Assembly (NCBI GenBank): GCA_963971405.1 | Contig: OZ020484.1 | Span: 34,618,770 to 34,682,769, forward strand | Reading direction: 5' to 3' | Source of the DNA: Psococerastis gibbosa | Lineage: Eukaryota > Arthropoda > Insecta > Psocodea > Psocidae | Length of the DNA: 64,000 bases | Part shown: positions 43,148-55,323 of the stretch, piece after piece | Position numbering within the stretch: the stretch's first letter is position 1 | Layout of the letters: the number at the start of each line of letters is the position of its first letter | Notes under the pieces: generated by a model | Database searches by the model: none | What the model was told of the DNA's origin: nothing | The model's input: the letters and a program-made list of their open reading frames with translations, nothing else | Position numbers and translations under genes: made by a program

Positions 43148-43405
43148 GCACATGACTCGTATCTGTACTTGGTTTAGTCATGCTTTCGCTTGTTTCATTG
43201 CATCAATGGTAAGTTTCTCTCAGCTTATCCACTGTCGCTTATAGCCGGTGTAGCTTGACATCGAGAACTTTTGTGAAACCAGTTTGTCAATGGCAAAAAA
43301 TTAATACGGAAACAATTCAAATAATGTCCGAAATCCATGGGGTCGTTGATATTGGACAAGGCACCTATAAATAGGCCTGGTCCCATGAAAAGCCCTTTAA
43401 AGAAA
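43148..43405 (+). repeat. Dispersed repeat R6, copy 3
   Basis: A compact copy: TCATGCTTTCGCTTGTTTCA, ATGGTAAG, CTCAGCTTATCCACTGTCGC, TTATAGCCGGTGTAGCTTGA, CAGTTTGTCAATGGC, TACGGAAACA, ATCCATGGGGTCGTTGATAT and GAAAAGCCCTT. It gives the clearest view of the family's order. Class unknown. Confidence 0.65.
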
Positions 43406-44874
43406 TAATTACATAATAAAGGTTACGCCCATTATTATTGCTTACGATTTCTAATGTACTTTTCCCTTTTCCGAGGTCTGCGATACCTACATCTGCTCGC
43501 CTAGCCTTCCTGATGTAATTTATTCCTGGAAACTACCAATACGGTTCGTTGAATTGGTTTGCAATTAAGTGGTAACTCATCCTCCAGTTGTTTAGTATTA
43601 TTCAAGTGTTATGGTAAACTCTACAAATTGAATCTCATGCCTCTCTCTTGGTTCACGATAATTATCAAACCACAATGCGAATTCTAAAGGACCCTGAAAA
43701 TAAACCTCTTCACGCTTTGAATGATGGAACAATTCATGGAGGATTTCCAGTCGAAATAGTTAACGTCGACCGCTCATACCTGACCTATTATCCTCGAATA
43801 GTTGCATTTCAATTCAATAACGGGGATTTTGTAATTTTAATTAACCCTGCATGGCAGGGAATTTTGTGTGGTTGTTTTAAATTAAGCACTGGTATTTACG
43901 TTATTCACAATAGCGCTGATACTGTCCCGTGTCTTTTTATTTATCCAAAGTACATCGTCACAGTAAGGCTCCCATAAACTGTAGTATGTATCCAGTCTTT
44001 CCAGTCCAGCAGAGCAGTCCAAATTAAACTGGGAAATGTAGTAGGAAATGTAGAACGCGCGTCAGTGAATAATGGATAATAATAGTTATTCAGCTCGGAA
44101 AAATTAAATTTTTGTATTGTCTTGCTGGATTTGAATATCCGTTTATTACGCTACCCTAATGACAAACACTTTCACATTCCATTTCATTGTCCATTATTCT
44201 ACCATATTGGTAGCTTACTGCTCGTACTTGTGCAAGACACGCAGCATGGGATCGGAGTACCTCAACCCAGGTATTACCTACAGAGGCGACTAAAGAGTTT
44301 AAATGGTGAAATTATGCAGTAACAGTGAAGGGGAAGGTAGGGACCCTATAGAAAATTCTGCCATGGGCCCCAATAGCTAGCGCTACATTGACATTGAATA
44401 ACCTTGGAATAATGCGAATTATTATTATCAATTTGTATTAGACACTAAGCAGGTACTACCGCCGGATGATTCAAATTATTTTTTTGAAGGATCTAAAAAT
44501 GTGAAAATAGGTAATTCGGATATATTCCTTAAATTGCTTGTATGCGATTAATCTTTTATATATAAAAATAATAATAGTACTTACTATCCCGGAGCCCTCC
44601 AACATTATTATTTTCTAATCAGACGTCTAAAGGTTGATGGGAGCACGCACCTTCTAATATTTTTTTCATCAAAAGTCGAAAACGTGACACCTAATTACCA
44701 AGCAACGCACGTCTTCCAAGAATTCGTAGAAGTAATCACGGAAAACAATTCTCATCCGGGAAAATGTGTGGGCTTGATATCTTTGCCAAGTTTTAATTGA
44801 AGGAAATTGGAAGTGACAAGCTTTTCCGTTATATATGTTTTTTTTATTTTCATTAATAATATGCTGTTCTGTGT
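43406..44874. other. No supported gene; doubtful ORF at 43675-43977
   Basis: A plus frame from ATG 43675 is open for 100 codons (for example NDGTIHGGFPVEIVNVDRSY). It has a protein-like mixture but no recognised domain, no promoter, and AT-driven codons. I judge it probably a chance frame. The rest of the stretch is featureless. Confidence 0.35.
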
Positions 44875-45080
44875 GCTGTACTTGTCAATGGTAAATTGAT
44901 TGCTTGTTCATGATAGCTTGCAGTCGATTTTGTTTGACATTGAGGACAGGATGCCAGTTATCTAATGTCAATAATGTCATAGAAATCAATGTGGTCGTTA
45001 AAATATAGGGGAAGGTTGATTGTGCCAATAAGCTTATTTCCATTTTAGAAAAACACATGTAAATCTAGAGTCTATACTGA
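44875..45080 (+). repeat. Dispersed repeat R6, copy 4 (very degenerate)
   Basis: Only scattered words of the family survive: TACTTGTCAATGGTAAATTG, a TTTGACATTGAGGACAGGAT block and ATCAATGTGGTCGTTAAAAT, in the same order as copy 3. It is probably the oldest copy. Confidence 0.4.
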
Positions 45081-46149
45081 GTAGGTTACTGGTGATTCCG
45101 CAATCTTTTCTTTTTTCTGGTAAATTATCTAGAAAAACTCTACAATGGTGCCAAAAAATTTCACTAGATCCATAATAAGAGAGCTTTTTATTATTTTTCT
45201 TTCATTCAGGAGGTACAAAAGTTTCGTAGTTATTAGCTATTTATTCAAGCTTGAAGTATTAAGAAAAGAAAAACTGTCGTGTAACAGGCGAAAGTAAATC
45301 CTAATTTTCAAAAAGCAAACCATTTTGTTAATTGGAAGAAGAGATTTTCAGAGAAGAATTAGGGGAAACATGGAAATTAGGTATTTAGTTATCCTAATCT
45401 GAGAATAAGGACGATACAAGAATGCGGTTAATTGCCAAGAGTTTTTGTAAGATTTTCCATTACCTTATCTTTTATTCGTACTTATAAGCCTAAATTAAGA
45501 TGACTTTGGTGCCAACTTTGTATACTTTACTTTCTTGGTAGCTTCTCCTCATTGTGGTGATTTTACTAAAATGGTCCTTCCGTGCACACCTTTCGTGTCG
45601 CGACAGACCCACAGACAGACAGACAGGTTTTGTAAAAGTGTTGGCATATCTTAGCGTACAATTTTGGTGTGCCAATTTTCTACTTTCCACATCCTTTTAA
45701 TTTTTGCTCACCAGATTAATTAATCAGACAATAACTTCAACCCACAATATCCTAATTTCTAATACTAACATATGCGTTACCACAGTATGATGCTAATTTA
45801 TGTTAAGGTAATCGCCTCGAATTCCAGAACCTATCGTATGTATTTTCGGAGCCGCAGGGCCATATAGTACGAGTACCGCTAGTGTAATACTGTAATGTTT
45901 GAAACAATGTTGGAGCTGCGGGAGTGAAGAGGAGGAGCAAAAAACAGTTTTTAACAGCCCAAACGAAAAACCATTTATCATCTGCGTGATCACCCCTATG
46001 TAGTAGGAAGTAATGGGGGTAATTACTCAGGCCACGGTTTGTATGGGCGTCAAGCGAACGAGGGAAATTTTGTTACTTTTAAGATTGGCGTTAATATTGA
46101 ACCACATAAGATAAACAGTTTTACAGAAGTCGCTCACTCCATCTCTGGG
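45081..46149. other. No gene; possible F4-type terminus near 45661-45700
   Basis: The end TTTTGGTGTGCCAATTTTCT, ACTTTCCACATCCTTTTAA (to 45700) resembles the right terminus of family F4, but no inverted partner was found to the left. A short (CAGA)n tract is at 45611-45626. Confidence 0.35.
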
Positions 46150-46545
46150 ACTGCCAACGGCCTTACCATGTTGAATCCATCAGAGCAGAGCATGTTTCAA
46201 ACTGCGGCAAACTTGGTAGTGTGCACAGCGTTGGCAGGGGAACATGATGGGACATGATAACGCTCTGAGACTATACCAGTCAGTCTCAGGGCATGTCGAG
46301 TCCTGGTCACCTCCGATTTAATCGTGTGACTTTACCATGTTCCCCAAGTGGTTCGGACTCCACTATAATCAGGAGGTCCACCCTGTCAGTCAACTCCCTT
46401 TTCTCCGAGGTGAAAGAGTCTGCCCTTAGGGTGCCCCCCCCCCCCCCGCCAGGCTGACAGGGTTGCTTAAAGCAGAAATGCTGCAAGCAGGCGTTAGAAA
46501 CAACAACATCTCTGGGACGCGACTAGGCTGACAGGGATGGTTAGA
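46150..46545 (+). mobile_element. SINE1-like retroposon, copy 5 (long subfamily)
   Basis: The inverse orientation of copies 2 and 6. It starts GTTGAATCCATCAGAGCAGA, contains the core in reverse (AAGTGGTTCGGACTCCACTA, TAATCAGGAGGTCCACC), and continues through TCTCCGAGGTGAAAGAGTC, a C15 tract (about 46433-46447) and CCAGGCTGACAGGGTTGC. A second CTGACAGGGATGG near 46531 suggests a small terminal duplication. Confidence 0.7.
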
Positions 46546-47025
46546 GGTCACAGAGTCACTTGTATGAGTAACTAACTTTTGGGTATAAGATTCCAACTCT
46601 CAGAATCAGCTGTGATGCTGCCATTGGTTCCTGTCGGGAAAGTCTTCCATACTAACATTAGGATTTTGAATTAAATTATGTGTGAAATACCACTTTCAAT
46701 TTTTTCTTTAATTGTCCTTTCTTTTGTTAAGACGTAGGCGGACACCCTATTAAACGTTTTTTTAAATTCAAAGTAAAGTTTTCCATAGAATATACCCTGT
46801 ATATCATGTAGCCATAATTGAGACACCATAAAGTAGAAGAAATACGTATTCACATTTTAATGCATTGTATGTATTCAACAACACCGTTTGTCTTGAGTTT
46901 TTGCAATTTTTGTAACGCCTTTATGACCAAATTGGTGACCAAACTGTAACGACTACATTATACTAGGCATTAAAATGTAATACAATATACAATTTATTCT
47001 ATAAACTTTATGGCATCTCCATTAT
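46546..47025. other. No recognisable gene
   Basis: AT-rich; nothing supported. Confidence 0.45.
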
Positions 47026-47240
47026 AAATAAATAAATAAAATCGTCTTTAATGAAAAGACAACAACATCAAATTTTGCAGTGAATGTTAGGGCCAAAGGT
47101 GCTTTCTTACAATCAACTGCTTAAAAGAGTAGTGTGGTAATATTTTCATTCACACAGCCATTCCTACTCATTCACTCACTCAATCACCCGCTCACACTCA
47201 CACTTAAGGACTTCACGACACTCACTAAGTATTGTTCGAT
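47026..47240 (-). mobile_element. LINE 3' end (family G), copy 2
   Basis: On the minus strand it ends CCTTTGGCCCTAACATTCAC ... TTTTCATTAAAGACGATTTT, ATTTATTTATTTAT, parallel to 19880-20130 but with a decayed polyadenylation signal. On the plus strand the far side shows (CACT)n-like CACTCACTCAATCACCC, as in copy 1's CACAC-rich flank. No protein remnant. Confidence 0.45.
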
Positions 47241-48214
47241 GCCTGAAGGTGTTTCAAGGAGGTTTTCTTGAATACGTTTATTGATGTAGAAGCACGTATT
47301 TATGTTTATGGTTCTATGATCGATATATTTCATGAGAAATTTGACTCCGTACAAAAAGGTGTGGTGGTGGTGTCTGATTTCCTCTTGGCGAAAAAATCCA
47401 TGTCAATTAGTCATTTCTCATTACGGTAATATGAAATAGCTGTTAAAACAATCAGCTGCAATCGCTGCATTGCCCTCCCTTTTTCCAAATCCTGCAGCGA
47501 TCAATGCCCATTTTCTATTGTAGCTTCTGGCAAAGTTGTAATTTATTCGCGGGGGGGAGCTGCTGGTGCGTGTTTTGCTAGCAGTGCTGCTGTCACATTC
47601 TTTTCAGGCCCTGAATCGTAATTAGTGCTGAATCATTTGGGAGATGGCTTTCCTGTGGGAGTAGGTCTATGTACACAACATGTATTCCGTGACCCCAATT
47701 CCCAACTATGCTGAATTTTAAATGCAGTAACAGCTATCACTAACGAGAATTTTCGTTTGTTTTTCTCTATAATATAGATACACAGAGCAGTGTATTTTTT
47801 TTTAATATGCTCTCGCGGCTCTCCCACCATTATTTTACTGAACTCAGATACCGGGTTCTTTGAATAGTGTTTAACAAGGCCGGAGGGAAAGACATACATT
47901 TATTAAAATACCGTAGTATACTGATGATTATATTTTTTTTTTTGACCGAAAGTCAAATTTTTTTACTAGTACGAAAAAGCGGAATATTTTTCTATTAGAC
48001 AGTTGTAGTTTATCCATGAGTCGCCAGCTATGGGTATATATATTAATTATACAACAACTTTTTTTTTTTTTTAAATATAAATTGGGGTACAGGTATTACC
48101 TGTGTGCACTTAAGCCTATTGGCCTATTGTGCCCCCTACAACAAAGTATCTACATCACTTCTACATCACTTTCTCGAGTCCTATCTCCCCCACGAGAGCC
48201 AGGATCTTGAGGGG
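47241..48214. other. No recognisable gene
   Basis: Around 47450-47620 GC is mildly raised (GGGGGGGAGCTGCTGGTGCG), but no ORF or splice pair was found. Confidence 0.4.
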
Positions 48215-48735
48215 ATTCAGAAGTGGTAGGACTTTTACATGTAACTGCAAGCTTTCCGAGCATGCTGCTCTTCTTCGTGCGATAGCATCGCATCGCATCG
48301 CAGGTCCTCCGCACCTTCATTGCAGAATCTGCAAGACTATAGTTGTCTCCCTAAGAGACTCCAGATATTTAACCCCAGGACCAAAGACGCCAAGGCCTGT
48401 TCTTGGTTTGGTACTTCCTAGCCTAGAGCCATCAGTAAACTTGATTGTGTGACTATTGAGAATTCCTGCTGATTCGCAGCATTCTTTCATTGTCCCTAAT
48501 ATAGTTTCGAATTCCCTCCTAAAACAGTATTTTGGAAGGATTCTATCGCTTGGCATATCCAGGCAGTGGTCAGACGTAGTCAGAGAGGCTGAGTCTCTCT
48601 TAATTGCCCTTCCACTCCTAGTAATGCCATTTCTGCTGAAGTTTCCACTGCAACATGGAGGGGTGGGAAGTCCAGTACTATCTCCATTGCTGCAGTGGGA
48701 CAGGATTGCATAGCCCCTGTAAAGCATCATGTTAG
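48215..48735 (-). mobile_element. LINE fragment with RNase H domain (R1/jockey-type), broken
   Basis: The minus frame 48317-48730 (137 codons) has a Ser/Arg-rich linker and then HTIKFTDGSRLGSTKPRTGL, GVFGPGVKYLESLRE. FTDGS...GLGVFGP fits the first strand and catalytic Asp of a retroelement RNase H domain as found after the reverse transcriptase in R1, Loa and jockey-type LINEs. The frame is lost at 48317, and a following segment with an (ATCGC)n-like repeat (48285-48302) encodes further degenerate RNase H-like sequence. No complete catalytic set (D-E-D) can be read, so it is inactive. Confidence 0.65.
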
Positions 48736-48984
48736 AGAATACGGGTTTCTGAATGTAGCCATAATTTGGATTATTCAGAGAAAAATTCTCATGTGGTTTG
48801 ATTTTGCCATGTCCATGAAGCCATGACCAATGGTATGGTTACAGCAGTTTACAACCACTAACTAGTACCTTACCTTACACAAAGATACAGCGCATTTCCC
48901 GCAATGCATTTTGTTGCTGTGAAAGTCTTAATTAAATGTCCAATTGAATTCAATATCGGTTGTAAGTATATAGTAATAGTAATA
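48736..48984. other. Spacer
   Basis: No feature recognised. Confidence 0.4.
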
Positions 48985-49245
48985 GCCTCAATGAGAAGGA
49001 GAGTTGACTGACAGGGTGGACCTCCAAGTTATTGTGGATTCCGAACCACTTGGGGAACAAAGTAGAGTTACACGATTAATTCGGAGGTGACCACGACTCG
49101 ACACGCACTTAGACTGACTGGCGGTCCCAGAGGGTTATCATATCCCACCACGTTCCCCCGTCCAACGCTGTGCGCACTACAAAGTTTACTGCAGTTTTGA
49201 ACAGGCTCTGTGCGGGTGGATTCAACTTGGTACGACCGTGTGCGT
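48985..49245 (-). mobile_element. SINE1-like retroposon, copy 6 (long subfamily, shortened)
   Basis: CAATGAGAAGGAGAGTTGAC, TGACAGGGTGGACCTCCAAG, the core (CCGAACCACTTGGGGAACA) and GACTCGACACGCACTTAGAC are followed by the terminus GGATTCAACTTGGTACGACC. A TAGTAATAGTAATAG tract just upstream (48971-48985) matches the expected simple-repeat tail. It is diverged from copy 2. Confidence 0.65.
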
Positions 49246-49977
49246 TTTGTACTATTGTAGTACCTATGATATGTAACCAAGAGTGTTAATCATGTGACCC
49301 TACAAAGTTGTTATTACCCCAGGTCTTATACGTTTATACTTCGTGTTAATAGTAGCCTAAATCCTTACACTTATACCATTAGAATGGGGTTAAAGATGAA
49401 ATGGAATGAAGGGTTCCTGCCTGGAAAAATCCAAGAGGCTTAATTGCGGACACGCACGAAATACTATCGTTACCTATCCCGTAATTAGTACACATTACTT
49501 GAAATATTTCCTGACATTTCTTCTTGTTCCTGGGGTATTGCTAGCCGTTTTTACATTTTGCTTTGTAAGTTAAAATACGTCGGCAGCTCCGCTAACCAAT
49601 GTTTATTGATAATAAACCCACGTGTATTCGAGATTGTGCCTTGAAATATGTTAGATTTGTGTATGTAACCCATTGGGCTTTAGATATGTCTTATTAAATT
49701 AAATAATTACGAATATAAAAATCCCAAACACACTTTTTGTAAGCACTGGCCAAGTTCCAAGAAATCCTAAGATTATAGTAGCCATTTAAAGTTATCAGAT
49801 GTAGGAGTTGGCCAAGTTCTTCGGTCTATTAACGGTAAAAGATACGAAATCGTTTAATGTTCTTTATTAGACTAGGAACATACGAACAAGGACAATTTCG
49901 CGGTTTATTCTGTTTCGAGAATACTAGTTGACAGCTCGTGGAATGGCAGTTGCCTGAAACACCCTGTTGCTGTTTTA
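49246..49977. other. No recognisable gene
   Basis: AT-rich, no supported feature. Confidence 0.45.
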
Positions 49978-50820
49978 TTGCATTCCAATTTATACGTAGT
50001 ATAAGGAAAGCTTTATGATGGTCCAAATTTTCGATTCCGAGATTTCAACTGATTTACACGTTTTGAGGTCCCAGGAACAAAAAAAAAAGTGTTTTTTACT
50101 AAATGTCTGTCTGTCGCTCTGTCTGTGCGTCGATTTCCGGGCAAACTACTCAGTCAATTTAGATGAAATTTGGCATGTATATAGGTTCACAAAAATCTTA
50201 CCTCGAGACATTTTTTTTTATTTGGGGCTAACTCAAGTAAGGGGGGTTTTATTCTCAAAAAACTAAAAAAAAAACGTATAAAAAAATTATTTATCAATAA
50301 CGGCTCCAACGATTTCTTTTAAATTCACATATATTGTAGTCGTTATTAATGTTGACGAAATGCGGGGGGTCGCTTGTCCCTTGATAGTTTGCTTCTGGGG
50401 GTAAAAAAATAAAAATTACTAAATTTTAATGAAAAATTACTAAAAAATAATTTTTCTGCGATACATTTCAATCGATGATTTCTACCTTCAGGCATGTTTT
50501 AGGTGTTAAATTGAGTAACGAAACTGGACAGGTTGCTTTCCCAAAAAAATTCTTTTTTGAAGAAATTATGGAAAATACATTGGCTGCCCTGTCATTATTA
50601 CTACTGTTATATATATTGGTCTGTTCGTTCCAGAATATGAAATTGAGTTTTATGGGGTTTTTAATATATTGAGGTGGACCCCTCCCCCCCCCCCCCCCCA
50701 GGGATCCGAAATTTAACCATAGGGAAATTATTTACAATGAAATGAACCATTATGTCCATCTACTACTTCATAAATTGGAAAGCATGTTAGAGTAAACTCG
50801 GTCCGGTTCTTTAGTTTGGG
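49978..50820 (+). mobile_element. F3 repeat, copy 4 (most complete)
   Basis: The best-preserved copy. In order: GCATTCCAATTTATACGTAG, AAGGAAAGCTTTATGATGGT, GGTCCCAGGAAC, a TCTGTCTGTCG tract, GGGCAAACTACTCAGTC, AGATGAAATTTGGC, AACGGCTCCAACGATTTC, GCGGGGGGTCGCTTG, GAGTAACGAAACTGGACAGG, a C16 run (about 50684-50699), CATAAATTGGAAAGCATG and AAACTCGGTCCGGTTCTT. CCAATTTAT...GTAGTA near the start and TACTAC...ATAAATTGG near the end are inverted, suggesting terminal or subterminal inverted repeats, so a non-autonomous DNA element is favoured. A 90-residue frame (STDLHVLRSQEPKK, FRANYSVxxDEI) is open in several copies, but it runs through a 4-base microsatellite that should break it, so coding is doubtful. 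Confidence 0.8.
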
Positions 50821-51965
50821 GTGATGGCGGGGTTGCGAAGGAACCTGGCTTGTGCGGTAGCGCGCTTTAATAGGCTACTCTCCCCTCATGATGGTGATGG
50901 TATCCGAAACTGTCACATTTATTGTGTACTTATTATTTTTATTATAGACCACTGTTTTATCTTTCTATTCTAAGTTCTTAGTTCGTAAGTTCCAAAAACC
51001 ACTGTGAAACGTCTCCCAAGGACTTTTAACTTATACATGCGTATCATAGAGGGTATTATTTTCTAATCATAATATCGCTGAATTATTCTCATTAAAAATT
51101 CTGCTTGAAAGCAATATAAAAACATGGCTTTCTTTCCTGTTAAAAAGCCTTGAAAATGAAAGTTCTCAAAGAAAACCTTCAGACCTATTACCTTGAAAGG
51201 AAAGGGTAATTAGTGAAAAGGAAAAGTTTCATCGCAAGAATGCGAGGGGAAACGGTCGGCAGAAGAATCAAGTGAGGTAGAGCATAATAGAAGGGAGGAA
51301 TCAGTTCACTGCTGAATATTTATACTGGAGGCCATTACAGAGAGTGCTGAGGTCTGATCCATAAGCTAAGTACATGATAAGCTGTGAGGTGGCTTTTATA
51401 GCAAGACAATTCGACGTTTCCCGAAGATACACCTAGCAAATCCTTTATTGCTGACAAAATCTATCCGACTGTTTTTTTTTCTCTCTAATTTGTGGGCATA
51501 CATTGCTCCTGTAAAACTGCAAGCTGAATGGTACAATGGTTGAGAAGAGTTCTCATTAACAATTTTCTAAGCTCACTCACATTGAAGTGGCTTCCAGGGT
51601 AAGAAATCTTTGTTATATCATTGGTTTTACATAAACTTTTGTTCGAGGGATTGTGATGGTTATACCTTATCCTGCAGAGAATTTCAACTCGATTCTACAA
51701 AATTCGTACAGTCATAGTACATGCACATTTTCTGAAAGTTTTAACAAGCTTAATTTTGATTTTATTATCTTGTTCATAATTGTCATAAAGCTGCGAGGAT
51801 AATTCCAATGAGTTCCAAAAATTATTCATAATAGTCTCCTTATTAGCTTTGTATAAGTTACTGTCACTCATGGTAAAAATTAAAATTCTTAGTACAGTAA
51901 TTTTATTATACCAGCTTCGGCTCACGCAATCGTCAAGTTTACTTCATTGGCGTACATATAGTACG
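50821..51965. other. No recognisable gene
   Basis: AT-rich, no supported feature. Confidence 0.45.
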
Positions 51966-52152
51966 TTTTTTTTTGTTTGTTTAAAAAAAGGTTAATCGCA
52001 TACAGACAATTAAATAAATGCATCCGATTTACCTCTTCAGTCGCCTCTGTAGGTTAACACCCGTGTTGAGTTACGACACACCTCCGATCACATGGCATGT
52101 AGAGACTTGCACAAGTACAAGTGCGCTACCACCTTGCCTTCGAAGTCGATTA
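51966..52152 (-). mobile_element. SINE2-like repeat, copy 3
   Basis: The minus strand runs GAAGGCAAGGTGGTAGCGCA, CTTGTACTTGTGCAAGTCTC, CCATGTGATCGGAGG, AGAGGCGACTGAAGAGG and TATGCGATTAACCTTTTTTT. It has the longest T-run end of the three copies, which would fit a Pol III-type 3' end. Confidence 0.65.
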
Positions 52153-55050
52153 CTTACGATGTTTACTCATTTCGAACGTCTGTTCGTCAGTTTACAACAG
52201 CTGTGGTTGGCAGTCATAGGACTCATGGACACTAAACATATTATGCGATACAATGTACCATACAATTCGCCAAGTCGTGTTGATAATCAATTAATGGATT
52301 TTGTTTCGACATATTTTTATTTAGAAACAATGGTGATTTAATTTCTTGTGGAGCTTTTCAAACATTGAAGGATGTACTGTTGATTCCAGACGAGTCGCGC
52401 GATTGATGCGTTGTAATCACTGTCGAGAAACTGGAATTAGCGCTTCGCAAACACACAACATCCTCCGGTTCTTAATTAACATCTAGTTTATTGAAATTTA
52501 CATCAATCAGCATCAACATTTATCGAGAGTTCGTCATTATTTGTGTTCTGTTTCATTTAATATGTTAAACATGTTTGGAGGTCTGTCTACGATTGATTTT
52601 CTGAGGTCCACCATCGTTTGAAAAGTATAAGCACTGAATACTGGAAGGCACCACCAACTTCCAATGCATGGCGGTGCCGGGTAGTATTCTTTACTGAGTC
52701 TTTTCAAGCGATGACTTACTGTTTAGAGCAAATTGGACATTCCCTACTTCCGGTTTTTTTTAAACCTAATCACATATCACAGGAAATATTCATTGTAGAG
52801 CTATAAAAAACGTATCATCCTTTGATGTACTCCTGTACATTTTTATTATTACGTACATATTACGTGGCCGTCACTAACATTAATTGGCCCCAGTTTTTGA
52901 ACTCTTTCCTCACATAATACATTCACTGTCCGTCATTTTTTCAATTATTTTGGAGAATCGGTGTTAGAAACAGGCACCGTATCATGTATCAAAATTTTGG
53001 GGAACATTTCTTCTGAGTGATGTGATATTTTATGTGATATTTTTTTTTTTACACTTGCAAGGTTCACTTAAGGGTGGTAGGCATTCTGTGTCCTGCCCGC
53101 TCGCAAACTATCGTGGACCCGTGTTATTTGAGATCGTATTTGCTTATTATCGGTAAGAAGACTGAGCCTGGGCGGTACTCGCTATGAAAGTTGGAATTTA
53201 CTTATTGTCCAGGTGATGAATATGTAGAAGAAGCTTAGAACTCAGGCTGATGAGCCGCTGTCGTATCGAAAAGAAACTGACGATCCTGAGGTTTTGCCAG
53301 GTTAATGCTAAGACATTCTTCGGATTCTGTCGGCTGAAGATGACTTCTGTGGAATTACAGACGAAGCGTCTTTTTTCTTTTGACAAGTTTCCATCAGCCC
53401 GGCTAGTTCGCTGGCACTATTTTTTGGCCATTTAATCATATTACTGCTCGAAGCTGTAAGGAAATGTTGCCTACGCAGGAAAATCAAATCATATAAATTA
53501 ATTTCTTTAACCCCCATTAATAATTCATTCTCCACCAAATTATTATCGACTGAGAAAGAATAGGCTGTATATCATTTGTAGGGGGATGCTGAGGAGGAGG
53601 ATTGTTTTAAACGACATAATCTCCGATAGTCTGTTGGTTTCATGTCAGCAATTTCCATTCTTCTCTGCAAAAACGAGATTTTACGTTGGCGCGATTCACA
53701 ATAAGCTTCTTAACCAGCAGTCGAATGCTTTCGACAACAATTCTCTACATCGGTGGAGGGGGGGGGATGATTTTATAAATGGCCTTTTAATTTTATATCA
53801 CTTTCAAGTTTAACTTTCCCACCTAGTCACCTCATCAGATATTTGTTGTCTTGTATAAGTGTATTATTTTTATTTTCTAAAAGCTAAATTAATTTCATCT
53901 TTCAGCTATATCTTTTTTATAAAATATTCTAGTAATTTAATGATGTAATAGCGAGATATCGGGTAGTAGTCTATGACCTACAAATATTACTGCTATCATA
54001 TTACAAAGGTATGCAATGTTGACCCATCTTTTGGCATTGGCGTGGTAGCAGAAGAACAGCTCTACGGATTCTGACTGGCTAAAAGGTGTGTCACACTCCG
54101 AATACCACTAGTTGGGACTTTCTATAGATTTGAGTATTCAGAGTGGACTTATGAAAGGGGAATTATATATAAGCTTATATAATGGTACAAAATAACTTAT
54201 ATTATATTAAGACACTTAACATTAATGCCACATAATAACTTAGGGACAACTTAAGCACTTAAGGGACAACATAATGAATTGGGGGGGGGCAACTTAGTTA
54301 CATAAGGTAAACGTACTTACTCATACATCCATAGGAGGCTGCTCCTACTTGCACCGTGTATCAACTCACATGGTGAATCAGTTCTCATTCTAGTTCACTC
54401 TCTAGACTCTCTGCTTCTTCAAACCCAAGGTTCGTGATTTATACATTATGGCTAAGGACATTGGTGATGAACGATATATAATTTACCAAAGAGAGGTTTT
54501 GTTGTACTTGTAAGTCCTCAGCCATGAGCCTAGGCCAAGAGGAGCGTACGCTCTTGTGTTAGGCCTAGGGCGTAACAGGGTGACTCAGTCAAACTTCCAT
54601 TCAATGTGTTATAAACACTGTAGAGATAAAAAAGTAGGACAAGGAAAAACAGGTTTTTAAATTCTTTTATGCTAACAATATACGATTCCAGGGAAATCTG
54701 TCGTAAAAATGTTAATCGTCCCCCGAGGGAAAGGAATTTCCGTTATCGGAGGGTGACCATCCAACCCCACCGGGCCCGGGCCCGGCAGTGATACCCGGCA
54801 TTATATCGGGCTCTCCTGACTACGTTGCCAAATCACCCCCCCCCCCCCCCCACCCTCCCCCTTCCACTCTTCCCTCCCATTCAATCATGCAATATCTGTT
54901 TGATTCCATCTTCATCTCTGTATCTTGGATTGCTTTACATATATTGTGGGGAAGCTTAAAGTCTTCCTTTACTGTATAATTTTTTACAGCTAATACCACC
55001 AATGAGAATATTCTTAGGCTGCCCCTAGTAGCTGTTATGACTTTTGTCAA
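52153..55050. other. No recognisable gene
   Basis: About 2.9 kb of mainly AT-rich DNA. G10 tract at about 53759-53768 and C16 tract at about 54835-54851. A nested palindrome around 54527-54571 (CCTAGGCC ... GAGCGTACGCTC ... GGCCTAGG) stands out. The open frames near 53198-53538 overlap on both strands and lack motifs. Confidence 0.4.
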
Positions 55051-55247
55051 GGACATGTAGAGTAGTGGTGCAGACTCCGACTTTCACCCGAAAGGTGGTT
55101 GGTTCGAGTCCCACACTTACTACATTTTTTGAACATACTTCGGAGGGCCCGAGCTTTCCTACCTCAGTGTAAGAGAGGGCTTTATAGCCCTAACTCCGCT
55201 AAGTAGGCTTAGTAAAAGACCAAAAATTCAATATTTATTTATTTATA
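55051..55247 (+). mobile_element. SINE3 (tRNA-derived), copy 2 (best preserved)
   Basis: The tRNA-like head has an A box TAGAGTAGTGG (55058-55068, 10 of 11 to consensus) and a perfect B box GGTTCGAGTCC (55101-55111), 32 bases apart as in tRNA genes. A body follows (TTCGGAGGGCCCG, GTGTAAGAGAGGGCTTTATA, GCCCTAACTCCGCTAAGTAG), ending in (ATTT)n at 55232-55246. The internal promoter looks intact. Source tRNA not determined. Confidence 0.75.
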
Positions 55248-55323
55248 AGGAGATGAACATGAATAAACTTTGTTGTCGCAACAACCCAGTCATCTACATA
55301 GCTAACTATTCATTAATAATTCT

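Noticed and set aside
43648..43977. A 109-codon plus ORF (100 from ATG 43675)
   Set aside because: No recognised domain, no splice or promoter evidence, AT-driven codon use. Likely chance.
48129..48713. Plus ORFs over the RNase H fragment
   Set aside because: Antisense shadows. The minus strand carries the recognisable FTDGS...GVFGP motif.
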